Shown here: positions 1 through 5,536 of the stretch, piece by piece
How positions within the stretch are numbered: position 1 is the stretch's first letter
Layout of the letters: every line of letters starts with the position of its first letter
Source: JAKZSU01 sp047517485
GTDB taxonomy: Bacteria > Pseudomonadota > Alphaproteobacteria > UBA7887
NCBI GenBank assembly: GCA_047517485.1
Contig: JAKZSU010000064.1
Span: forward strand, 1 to 6,905
DNA length: 6,905 nucleotides
Direction of reading: 5' to 3'
Notes under the pieces: model-generated
Seen by the model: only the letters and a program-made list of their open reading frames with translations
Told to the model about the DNA's origin: nothing
Databases searched by the model: none
Made by a program: the position numbers and the translations under genes

Positions 1-1
1 C

Positions 2-136
2 CATTACGTCAAGGCCAGGGTCCGCGTCCACGAATACCCCGACGGCACAATGGCCGTCTTCCATGGACCGCGATGTCTGGCGCGATACCACGCCGATGGC
101 CAACCTATCGACAGCCAAACCCGCGAGGCCGCGTGA
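2..136 (+). pseudogene. C-terminal end of an ISNCY/IS481-like DDE transposase (partial at window edge)
   Basis: The frame beginning at base 2 reads 44 codons to a TGA at 134-136. It contains VRVHEYPDGTMAVFHGPRCL followed by an ARYHADG-type tail. This His/Pro/Gly pattern is, from memory, characteristic of the extreme C-terminus of rve-type (integrase core) transposases of the ISNCY group. The catalytic DDE core lies outside the window to the left, so I cannot tell whether the element is complete or a remnant. The gene is followed by about 145 bases ending in repeats typical of an IS end. IS family assignment is from recall of the tail motif and is moderately sure; that it is a transposase 3' end is more certain. 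Confidence 0.7.
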
Positions 137-231
137 CCCGCTTCGACGCGACCGACCGGCGCCCTGTGGACAAGTGGACAGCCGCTCCGCGCCCGACCAC
201 TTCCCCACAGGGCCAGCAACCGCGACAGAAG

Positions 232-281
232 CGGTCAACTCATATGGTACATAAACCGGTCAACTCAGAATGTTCTCGACA
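232..281 (+). repeat. Two tandem 25-bp direct repeats, probable subterminal/terminal end of the left IS
   Basis: The 11-mer CGGTCAACTCA occurs at 232-242 and again at 257-267, exactly 25 bases apart. The 14 bases after each copy also match partly, giving two 25-base units (232-256 and 257-281). Repeated terminal units of this size are known at the ends of IS21-like and ISNCY-like elements, where they bind transposase. The block lies about 95 bases after the transposase stop codon and before the eipA stop codon. If the element ends in CA, the tip could be at 281. This boundary is inferred, since the other end is outside the window. Confidence 0.5.
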
Positions 282-355
282 TTTACCCCTTGCAGAATTA
301 TGGCTGATGATCCGAAGCAATAAAGCCGGGAAGCGCGAAGGCGCCAATCGGGTCT

Positions 356-929
356 CTAGAACGGCCACCAGGTCTGCTCTTCGGTGTAGTGCAAATATCC
401 GATGTTCGCGCCCGCCCTCAGGCCAACACCGATGCGCATCGGCGCGAGTATGATGTCGCCACTCTGCTGATAGTTCACGCCGACCCCGGCGACAAAATAG
501 AACGTCCCCTCGACCCCGGGGAAAGCGCTGAAATATGTCGGCGGTGTTGTGCAGGTGGTAGACCAATACAAAGACTTTTGACGCATTGCCGCCGGCATCG
601 AAGCCGATTGACGGGCCTTGCCAGAAGACCGCGCGCCCACCGCCATTTTTGCGATGTAGCATACCTTCGCCATAGCGCAATCCGACACCGATCGCGGCGG
701 ATATCTCCTCGCCGGTGATATAGCCGTTGGGCCGGCCGTGATCCTCGAAAACGTGCTCGACTGCCTTGGCCAAACCCTCGGTGGTTTCGCCGAAAAAACC
801 TTCGGCCTTGCCGACGATTTCGTCCATGTCGTAGCCGTCGTCGGCGGTCTCCTCCTCGGCCGTGGCCGGAGCGTGAAACAGTCCCAAAATCAGGAATAAG
901 GCGAACAGCGATAAGAGCGATCGAGACAT
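356..929 (-). pseudogene. eipA: DUF1134 / EipA-family periplasmic envelope protein, frameshifted
   Basis: This gene reads as a DUF1134 protein (EipA of Brucella), a small periplasmic beta-barrel protein linked to envelope integrity. The start ATG (929-927) has a GGAG at 942-939, nine bases upstream. Residues 1-24 form a signal peptide with a Leu/Phe-rich core and a likely ATA cleavage site, followed by an acidic mature N-terminus. Family blocks include ITGEEISAAIGVGLRYGEG (about 71-89) and FWQGPSIGFDAGGNASKVF (102-120). After FQRFP (residue 137) the frame breaks. Skipping one base (518) restores GVEGTFYFVAGVGVNY, then APMRIGVGLRAGANIGYLH and a TWWPF end at TAG 358-356. The restored length is 190 residues, near the family norm. 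Unrepaired, translation runs on to about 240 with an unrelated tail. It could be a real lesion, a sequencing error, or less likely a site of +1 ribosomal frameshifting. Confidence 0.85.
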
Positions 930-932
930 ATA

Positions 933-1127
933 TTAGATCTCCAAATCGGGCGGACCGAGCGCCATGAACGAGTTCGGATCACGTCGGTCGAGGTCCGATT
1001 TATATGGGCCTTGGATCGGCAAAACACAAACTTGCGGATTCGAAAACGGCGACTTTCTCGGATTGTGACCGCCGACATAGATTCGCGATCCGGATCGATC
1101 GATAATGCCGATTGGATTGAAGAACAC
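933..1127 (-). CDS. Small hypothetical protein upstream of eipA (64 aa, GTG start)
   Basis: I do not recognise this ORF. A GTG at 1127-1125 is preceded by a good Shine-Dalgarno, AAGGGG (1139-1134), six bases away. The frame runs 64 codons and stops at TAA (935-933), leaving three bases before the eipA ATG, so the eipA ribosome site lies inside its last codons and translational coupling is possible. The protein starts VFFNPIGIIDRSGSRIYVGG and ends SFMALGPPDLEI. It has no signal peptide or membrane segment but a protein-like composition. The same frame stays open 16 codons further upstream to a TAG that overlaps the start codon of the divergent gene at 1178. It could instead be a remnant of a longer gene or a chance frame. 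Confidence 0.35.
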   Translation of the reverse strand: MFFNPIGIIDRSGSRIYVGGHNPRKSPFSNPQVCVLPIQGPYKSDLDRRDPNSFMALGPPDLEI

Positions 1128-1177
1128 GGTCCACCCCTTGGCAATATGGGGCCAGCTGTAAATGGGGAAAGGAGCCT

Positions 1178-1660
1178 ATGACAAATACCGCGTTGATCGC
1201 AGCCGACCGTGGCACGGACAAATCGACCGGCCGGGGTCTGGGTATCACCCGCCTGATGACCGAGCTGCAATTGTTGATGAAGGAACTGGATGTTCTCGAC
1301 GACGCGCCAGAGGTCGTGGTGGAAAGTCAGATCAAGGCCGTAGAAGACCAATATTGCGATCGATCGCGGGCGCTGGAGAACCGCCATCGAAGTGGCCTTG
1401 GGCGGATCGAAAGATTGTTTCTTGGCCCAAAGCGCCAAACAATCGCGCTGCAGTATCTTTCGCAAGAACGCGATGCGGAGATCGCCAAGGTCGCGCGCAT
1501 GCACAGCATGATCGAAGCGTCACATCACCAGAAATTGCAGCAACGGGCGCAGACTGTTTTCAATCAATGGATCAAGGTCGCGCCGCCACGCAAAGGCGAA
1601 ATACCCAAGATTCAACGCGCCTTGCGACCGCCGCAACAGTTCAACGCCAAACCTTCATGA
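1178..1660 (+). CDS. Hypothetical helix-rich charged protein (160 aa)
   Basis: I do not recognise this protein. The ATG at 1178 follows AAAGGAG at 1168-1174 with only three bases between, a tight but usable spacing. The product is 160 residues, apparently cytosolic, without signal peptide or membrane segment. Residues about 22-65 (including ITRLMTELQLLMKELDVLDD) and 76-128 are rich in Glu, Lys, Arg, Gln and Leu, as in long helices or a coiled coil. The C-terminus from about 134 is Pro- and basic-rich (VAPPRKG, RALRPPQQ) and may be flexible. The codon pattern looks like true coding sequence and is less G+C-biased than the genes after 2400. It stands alone, divergent from the 933-1127/eipA pair and convergent with the gene at 1741-2106. 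A longer overlapping frame (1162-2199) gives a low-complexity Arg-rich product and is judged spurious. Confidence 0.6.
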   Translation: MTNTALIAADRGTDKSTGRGLGITRLMTELQLLMKELDVLDDAPEVVVESQIKAVEDQYCDRSRALENRHRSGLGRIERLFLGPKRQTIALQYLSQERDAEIAKVARMHSMIEASHHQKLQQRAQTVFNQWIKVAPPRKGEIPKIQRALRPPQQFNAKPS

Positions 1661-1740
1661 GGACCGCTGACGCACGCCGTTCGATGCGGCCTCTCTCACC
1701 CGAAATCCCTTCGTCGAAGGCGACAAGGAGACGCTTGGAC

Positions 1741-2106
1741 TTAGGCGCCAAGCGGGCGAAATTGCGGGTCTCGTCCGTCGACGGTCGTATTACCAAGAAT
1801 TTCGCCGGCTCTCTTGATGTCTTCGTACCCAAGGGCGGCCCTGCCATCCGACCATTTAGCCACAATTTCCTCAATAAACCGGCGGTTGGTCGCAAGTCGC
1901 TTGGTGCCGGCGATGACACTGCTGCGTTCAATGTCGCTAACCGTCATTTCCCGGGCTTTGCAAACATCGTTCACGATCGCCACGATCTCCTCGCATGTGG
2001 CCTCGCGACGAAGCGCGATTTCTTTCTCGAACACTTCCGCGGCGCCATGAATCATCAGCTTCCGCAGATCGTTACTCCGGGCGTTATTTTTGCCAAATCC
2101 TGCCAT
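1741..2106 (-). CDS. Hypothetical helix-rich protein (121 aa)
   Basis: I do not recognise this protein. I chose the ATG at 2106-2104 because it is preceded by the purine-rich GGGAGAGAAGA. The frame is open further upstream but that part reads as unlikely protein. The product is 121 residues and apparently cytosolic. Residues 12-50 and 56-100 look helical, with charged faces (EVFEKEIALRREATCEEIVA, then SDIERSSVIAGTKRLATNRR). Cys38 and Cys49 are the only cysteines. The tail (about 106-121) is polar with Arg, Asp and Pro. The overall look is of a small all-alpha protein, perhaps a regulator or adaptor, but no known DNA-binding motif is clear. It converges on the 1178-1660 gene with an 80-base gap. 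A weak promoter candidate lies just upstream. Confidence 0.55.
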   Translation of the reverse strand: MAGFGKNNARSNDLRKLMIHGAAEVFEKEIALRREATCEEIVAIVNDVCKAREMTVSDIERSSVIAGTKRLATNRRFIEEIVAKWSDGRAALGYEDIKRAGEILGNTTVDGRDPQFRPLGA

Positions 2107-2409
2107 TCTTCTCTCCCGAATGTCCGGCGCCAGATAAATATGCGCCACGGGGCATCGTTCAAATCCTACCCGCCACGACCGTCGCGTATGGCCGCTTGAG
2201 GCCCAGAAACTCACCCCTAGCCCCACAAGCCAGTCGAAACTCACACGCCTTGCGGCGCCGAATTCGATGGCCAAACGCTAGATCGTAACACGCTTCGGGC
2301 CATCACGCCAAACCGCACATGGCCAAAATTATGTTCCGGCCCATCGGGTTGAAGCAATTTTCTATCACAACGGTGCCGATCGCCGCATGATCCGTTTGCA
2401 CTAAGACTG
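2107..2409. other. Intergenic stretch without a convincing gene
   Basis: About 300 bases separate the stop codon of the CDF transporter gene (2410) from the start of the 121-aa gene (2106). Apart from the weak promoter candidate at 2135-2163 I see nothing firm: no strong hairpin followed by a T-run, no tRNA, and no repeat array. Open frames crossing it (for example 2241-2546 and 2303-3409 on the minus strand) are continuations of shadow frames over the CDF gene. Confidence 0.5.
2135..2163 (-). promoter_or_regulatory. Putative sigma70-type promoter for the 1741-2106 gene
   Basis: On the minus strand TTGAAC (2163-2158) is followed 17 bases later by TATTTA (2140-2135). These match the -35 and -10 consensus at four and three positions respectively. 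Transcription would start near 2128, giving a leader of about 22 bases that contains the ribosome site. This is pattern matching only, and the -10 match is poor. Confidence 0.25.
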
Positions 2410-3345
2410 TTAAGAAATCGGCTCGGACCGCGAATTCGGCGGTGTGGCCACCTCGTCGATACAACCCGCCTGTTCGATTTGGATGGTCGCATGTGAGACA
2501 CCGTAAAGCCGTACCAGGGCGCCATGCAGTTTGCCGAGGACCGCATCGGGATCGACCCCCTCGGCGACCGCGGCGTGCAGTGTCACCACCGGCCTGTCGT
2601 CGGTCAGCGACCAGATATGAATATGGTGCACGTCCTCGACTTCCGGCACTTCCGCGGCCAAGCGGTCGCGCATCTCGGCGGCATCGACATTCTCCGGCGT
2701 GCCTTCGAGAAGCACATGCCCGGACTCGCGAATGACGGCAACCGCCGATCGAGTGATCAAACCGGCGACCACCAGCGAGAGGATCGGATCGATCGGCATC
2801 CATCCAGTGCGCAGTATGACCAGGGCGGCGGTAATCGCGGCGATCGAGCCCATCATGTCGCCCATCACATGCAGCGACGCGCCACGGAGATTGAGATTGC
2901 GCCGATCGCCGCCGTGAAGCACCGCGAAGGCCACGATATTGACCGCCAAGCCGAGGATCGCGATCGCCAGCATCGGTCCGGCGATCACCGTCACTGGCTC
3001 GAGTAAGCGCCGTACCGCCTCGATGACGATCCACAGCGCGATTGCCACCATCGCCAGACCGTTGACGAAAGCCGCCAACACCTGAAAGCGGTGATAACCG
3101 TATGAGCGGCGGAGATCGGCTTGTTTGAGCGCCAGGCGGAATGCGAACCAGGCCAGGCCGAGGGCGCCGCAATCGGTGATCATGTGGCCAGCATCGGACA
3201 GCAAGGCGAGCGAGCCCGACAAAATGCCGCCGACCACTTCCGCCAAGGCGAAACCCGCGGTCAGCAACATCGCCCAGAACAACCGCCGGCGATTGTCGGG
3301 CAGATCGCCGGAGCGATGGCGATGCGGATGCGGCGCGCCGGTCAT
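2410..3345 (-). CDS. Cation diffusion facilitator (CDF) family zinc/cation exporter, CzcD/ZitB-like
   Basis: This is an inner-membrane metal-ion/proton antiporter of the CDF family, expected to export Zn(II) or a similar divalent cation. The start chosen (ATG 3345) gives 311 residues, essentially ZitB length, and opens with the His-rich HPHRH. The frame is open 45 codons further upstream, but that part is not family-like. About six membrane segments follow, starting near residue 21. The transport-site pairs are present: His54-x3-Asp58 in DAGHMITD (TM2) and His159-x3-Asp163 in SLHVMGD (TM5). This HD/HD set is the arrangement of Zn-type CDFs. The C-terminal cytosolic domain (about 210-295) holds VHHIHIWSLTDDRPVVTLHA and ends near Cys295. 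No clear Shine-Dalgarno precedes the start, and no metal-responsive regulator gene is adjacent. The exact metal is not provable from sequence. Confidence 0.93.
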   Translation of the reverse strand: MTGAPHPHRHRSGDLPDNRRRLFWAMLLTAGFALAEVVGGILSGSLALLSDAGHMITDCGALGLAWFAFRLALKQADLRRSYGYHRFQVLAAFVNGLAMVAIALWIVIEAVRRLLEPVTVIAGPMLAIAILGLAVNIVAFAVLHGGDRRNLNLRGASLHVMGDMMGSIAAITAALVILRTGWMPIDPILSLVVAGLITRSAVAVIRESGHVLLEGTPENVDAAEMRDRLAAEVPEVEDVHHIHIWSLTDDRPVVTLHAAVAEGVDPDAVLGKLHGALVRLYGVSHATIQIEQAGCIDEVATPPNSRSEPIS

Positions 3346-3580
3346 CGGAGTCCGGCGAAAACGGGCGATTGGTTCGCCACCGAAATATCCGAGCGTTTCG
3401 GAAACCCATCGATCATGAAAGCCACCATGCCGCAAATTCTCACCAGACACACCACGCTTTATGCAACCGTGCCGGCGCATGCTTGAACGGCGCCCGGCGA
3501 ACCCCAGATGTTGCCCAACCGCCCAGACCGGGTCGGGCCGGCGATTACCCTCTGGTTAATTGAGAAGAATAATTTGTAAC

Positions 3581-4357
3581 ATGCGGAAATTAAGAAAGTT
3601 TATCGTGTACGTGATTGTAATGTTGTTGCTGTTGTCGGCTGGCCCGTTGACCAAGCTTGTCGCCGGTGGCGCGGGCGGGTCCGACTGGCGCACGGCGTCG
3701 CGTGAATCGGCGCGGATCGCGCCGCTGCCCGCCGATCACCCGGAGGCCCTGCTCCACGTTTACGCGGCGCGAACCTTCAGCTGGCGCGGCGCGCTCGCGG
3801 TGCACACCTGGTTTGCCGTCAAACCGACCGATGCCGAACAGTACACGGTCTACGAGGTGATCGGCTGGCGCGCCCGCCATGGCGGCTCGGCGCTCGCCAT
3901 TCACCACGACCTGCCGGATCGCTATTGGTTCGGCAGCCGGCCCGAGCTCATCGCCGAGTTCAGCGGCGATGGCGTCGACGAAGTGATCGAACGCCTCGAT
4001 GCCGCGGCGCGCGCCTATCCCTACGCCACCACCTACCGCACTTGGCCGGGGCCCAACAGCAACACCTTTACCGCCTGGGTCGGCCGCGCCCTCCCCGAAC
4101 TCGAACTCGACCTGCCGCCGACCGCGATCGGCAAGGATTGGCTGGATGCCGGCGACGGCGAATTTTTCGCCGAGACCCCGAGCAACACCGGCTATCAGAT
4201 CTCGCTGTATGGCGTCCTCGGCCTGCTGATCGGCATCGAGGAAGGCATCGAGATCAATATCGCCGGCCTCACGGTCGGTATCGACCCCCTCGATCTGGCA
4301 CTGAAGCTGCCGGGATTTGGCCGCATCGGCGGGATTGACGACGTGCGCGCCGAGTAG
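3581..4357 (+). CDS. DUF3750 domain-containing membrane-anchored protein
   Basis: The product is 258 residues from the ATG at 3581. A TTG seven codons upstream (3560) is a less likely start. A purine-rich GAGAAGA lies at about 3562-3568, rather far from the ATG. The basic N-terminus MRKLRK and hydrophobic residues 7-20 form a signal anchor or signal peptide, so the rest should be periplasmic. From residue 59 the protein carries the DUF3750 pattern: HVYAARTFSWRGALAVHTWF (59-78), YEVIGWRARHGGSA (91-104), DRYWFG (113-118), TWPGPNSNTF (154-163) and LPPTAIGKDW (178-187), ending with KLPGFGRIGG. The biochemical role of DUF3750 is not known to me. It is followed after 63 bases by the TRAP receptor gene on the same strand, so the two may be co-transcribed. 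The family call is strong; function is unassigned. Confidence 0.85.
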   Translation: MRKLRKFIVYVIVMLLLLSAGPLTKLVAGGAGGSDWRTASRESARIAPLPADHPEALLHVYAARTFSWRGALAVHTWFAVKPTDAEQYTVYEVIGWRARHGGSALAIHHDLPDRYWFGSRPELIAEFSGDGVDEVIERLDAAARAYPYATTYRTWPGPNSNTFTAWVGRALPELELDLPPTAIGKDWLDAGDGEFFAETPSNTGYQISLYGVLGLLIGIEEGIEINIAGLTVGIDPLDLALKLPGFGRIGGIDDVRAE

Positions 4358-4406
4358 ACGTGGGTTAAAGTAAAGGTTCGCGGTCGTCACCCAATTTCGC
4401 TTTGCC

Positions 4407-4413
4407 AAGGGGG
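4407..4413 (+). promoter_or_regulatory. Strong ribosome binding site for the TRAP receptor gene
   Basis: AAGGGGG lies seven bases before the ATG at 4421 and fixes the start of the receptor gene. It is the best Shine-Dalgarno among the larger genes of the window. Confidence 0.6.
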
Positions 4414-4420
4414 AAATCTG

Positions 4421-5530
4421 ATGAAAATTGCGATCACCATCATCGTCGCGCTGATTGTCGGTGCGGGCATTGGCGTTTACGGATTGGCGCCGGGATCTCA
4501 ACAAGCCATGCAAGACACCGCCGGCGACACCGCCGATGCCACCGATGCCGCCAGTCTCGGCGCGCCGGTGCGGTGGAAGTTGGCGGGCTCGTTCCCCGCC
4601 AGCCTGGTTCTGCTCGGCACCCTGGGTATTCGCTTCGCGGGGCAGATCGACACCGTCTCGGGCGGCAATGTTCAGTTCAAATATTTCGAACCCGGAGCCT
4701 TGGTTCCGACCTTGGAGATTTTCGACGCGGTGTCGACCGGCGCGGTCGATGCCGGCTGGTCGGGATCGGGTTTCTGGGCCGGTAAAGTGCCGGCGCTGCA
4801 GTTCTTCACCACCGTGCCGTTCGGACCCGAGGCGGGGGAATATCTCGCGTGGATGGAATTCGGCGGCGGCCGCCAGCTGTTCGAGGAGATCTACGCGCCG
4901 CACAACATTCACCCGATCCATTGCGGCCTGATCTCGCCCGAGGGCTCGGGCTGGTTCCGCACCGAGATCAAATCGCTCGACAATCTGCGCGGGCTCAAAT
5001 TGCGATTCTTCGGGCTCGGCGGCAAGGTGGTCGAGAAGCTCGGCGTCTCGGCGCAATTGCTCGCGCCGGGGGATATTTTTCCCGCCCTCGAACTGGGCAC
5101 CATCGATGCTGCCGAATTCTCGATGCCGGCGATCGACCTCGACCTCGGCTTCCATCAGATCGCCAAGCATTACTATTTTCCCGGCTGGCACCAACCCGCG
5201 AGCCTGCTCGAGCTGATCATCAACAAGGAGCGCTGGGAGAGCCTGAGCGCACGCCAAAAGGCGCTGATCGAGATGGCGTGCGGCGACAGCATTCGGTGGG
5301 GCCTCACCGAAGGCGAGGCGATCCAGTTCGGCGCGCTCAAGGAGCTGCAATCGTTGGGCGTGACCCTGCATCGCTGGTCGCCGGAAATCCTCGCCGCCCT
5401 GGAAAGCGCGTGGCAAGAAGTGGTGGCCGAGGAAGCCGCCAAGGACGCCGATTTCAAGCGGGTCTGGGAATCGCTCAGCGCGTTTCGCGAGGATTACAAA
5501 GTGTGGCGCGAGTACGGCTATTTGCGCTAG
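4421..5530 (+). CDS. TRAP transporter solute-binding protein, DctP family, TakP/FcbT1-like
   Basis: This is a periplasmic receptor of a tripartite ATP-independent (TRAP) uptake system, expected to bind an organic acid. It has 369 residues. A hydrophobic segment (3-22) with little positive charge is followed by an Ala/Asp/Thr-rich linker (about 26-48), so it may be lipid-free but membrane-tethered rather than released. The binding domain starts near VRWKLAGSFPAS (50-61). Family features are FEPGALVP (89-96), GLKLRFFGLGGKVVEKLG (191-208) with Arg195 as the likely carboxylate-binding arginine, GDIFPALELGTIDAAEF (217-233), and HYYFPGWHQPAS (250-261). The last two blocks are typical of the 2-oxoacid/mannitol-chloroaromatic receptor group that includes TakP. 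No DctQ or DctM gene lies next to it; the only same-strand neighbour is DUF3750. The substrate cannot be decided from sequence alone. Confidence 0.9.
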   Translation: MKIAITIIVALIVGAGIGVYGLAPGSQQAMQDTAGDTADATDAASLGAPVRWKLAGSFPASLVLLGTLGIRFAGQIDTVSGGNVQFKYFEPGALVPTLEIFDAVSTGAVDAGWSGSGFWAGKVPALQFFTTVPFGPEAGEYLAWMEFGGGRQLFEEIYAPHNIHPIHCGLISPEGSGWFRTEIKSLDNLRGLKLRFFGLGGKVVEKLGVSAQLLAPGDIFPALELGTIDAAEFSMPAIDLDLGFHQIAKHYYFPGWHQPASLLELIINKERWESLSARQKALIEMACGDSIRWGLTEGEAIQFGALKELQSLGVTLHRWSPEILAALESAWQEVVAEEAAKDADFKRVWESLSAFREDYKVWREYGYLR

Positions 5531-5536
5531 AGCAGT

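Noticed and set aside
165..173. TGTGGACAA, one mismatch from a DnaA box
   Set aside because: It is a single isolated near-match in IS-derived sequence, with no cluster or AT-rich unwinding region.
333..344. GCGC-GAAG-GCGC hairpin after the eipA stop as a terminator
   Set aside because: The 4-bp stem is too short and no T-tract follows on the minus strand.
890..1504. 204-codon minus-strand frame antisense to the 160-aa gene
   Set aside because: It overlaps the eipA start and the better-supported plus-strand gene, and has no recognisable features.
1708..1720. CCTTC-GTC-GAAGG hairpin between convergent hypothetical genes as a terminator
   Set aside because: The stem is only 5 bp with a 3-base loop and no T-run on either side.
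1162..2199. 345-codon plus-strand frame overlapping two hypothetical genes
   Set aside because: Its composition is Arg/Pro/Ser-rich, it overlaps better-supported frames on both strands, and it starts before the ribosome site that fits the ATG at 1178.
2303..3409. 368-codon minus-strand frame in the CDF region
   Set aside because: It is out of frame with the CDF motifs and is an Arg-rich shadow of the transporter gene.
3590..5416. 608-codon minus-strand open frame antisense to DUF3750 and the TRAP receptor
   Set aside because: It mirrors two clear plus-strand families; the product is Arg/Glu/Ala-rich without motifs. Long antisense frames are expected opposite G+C-biased genes.
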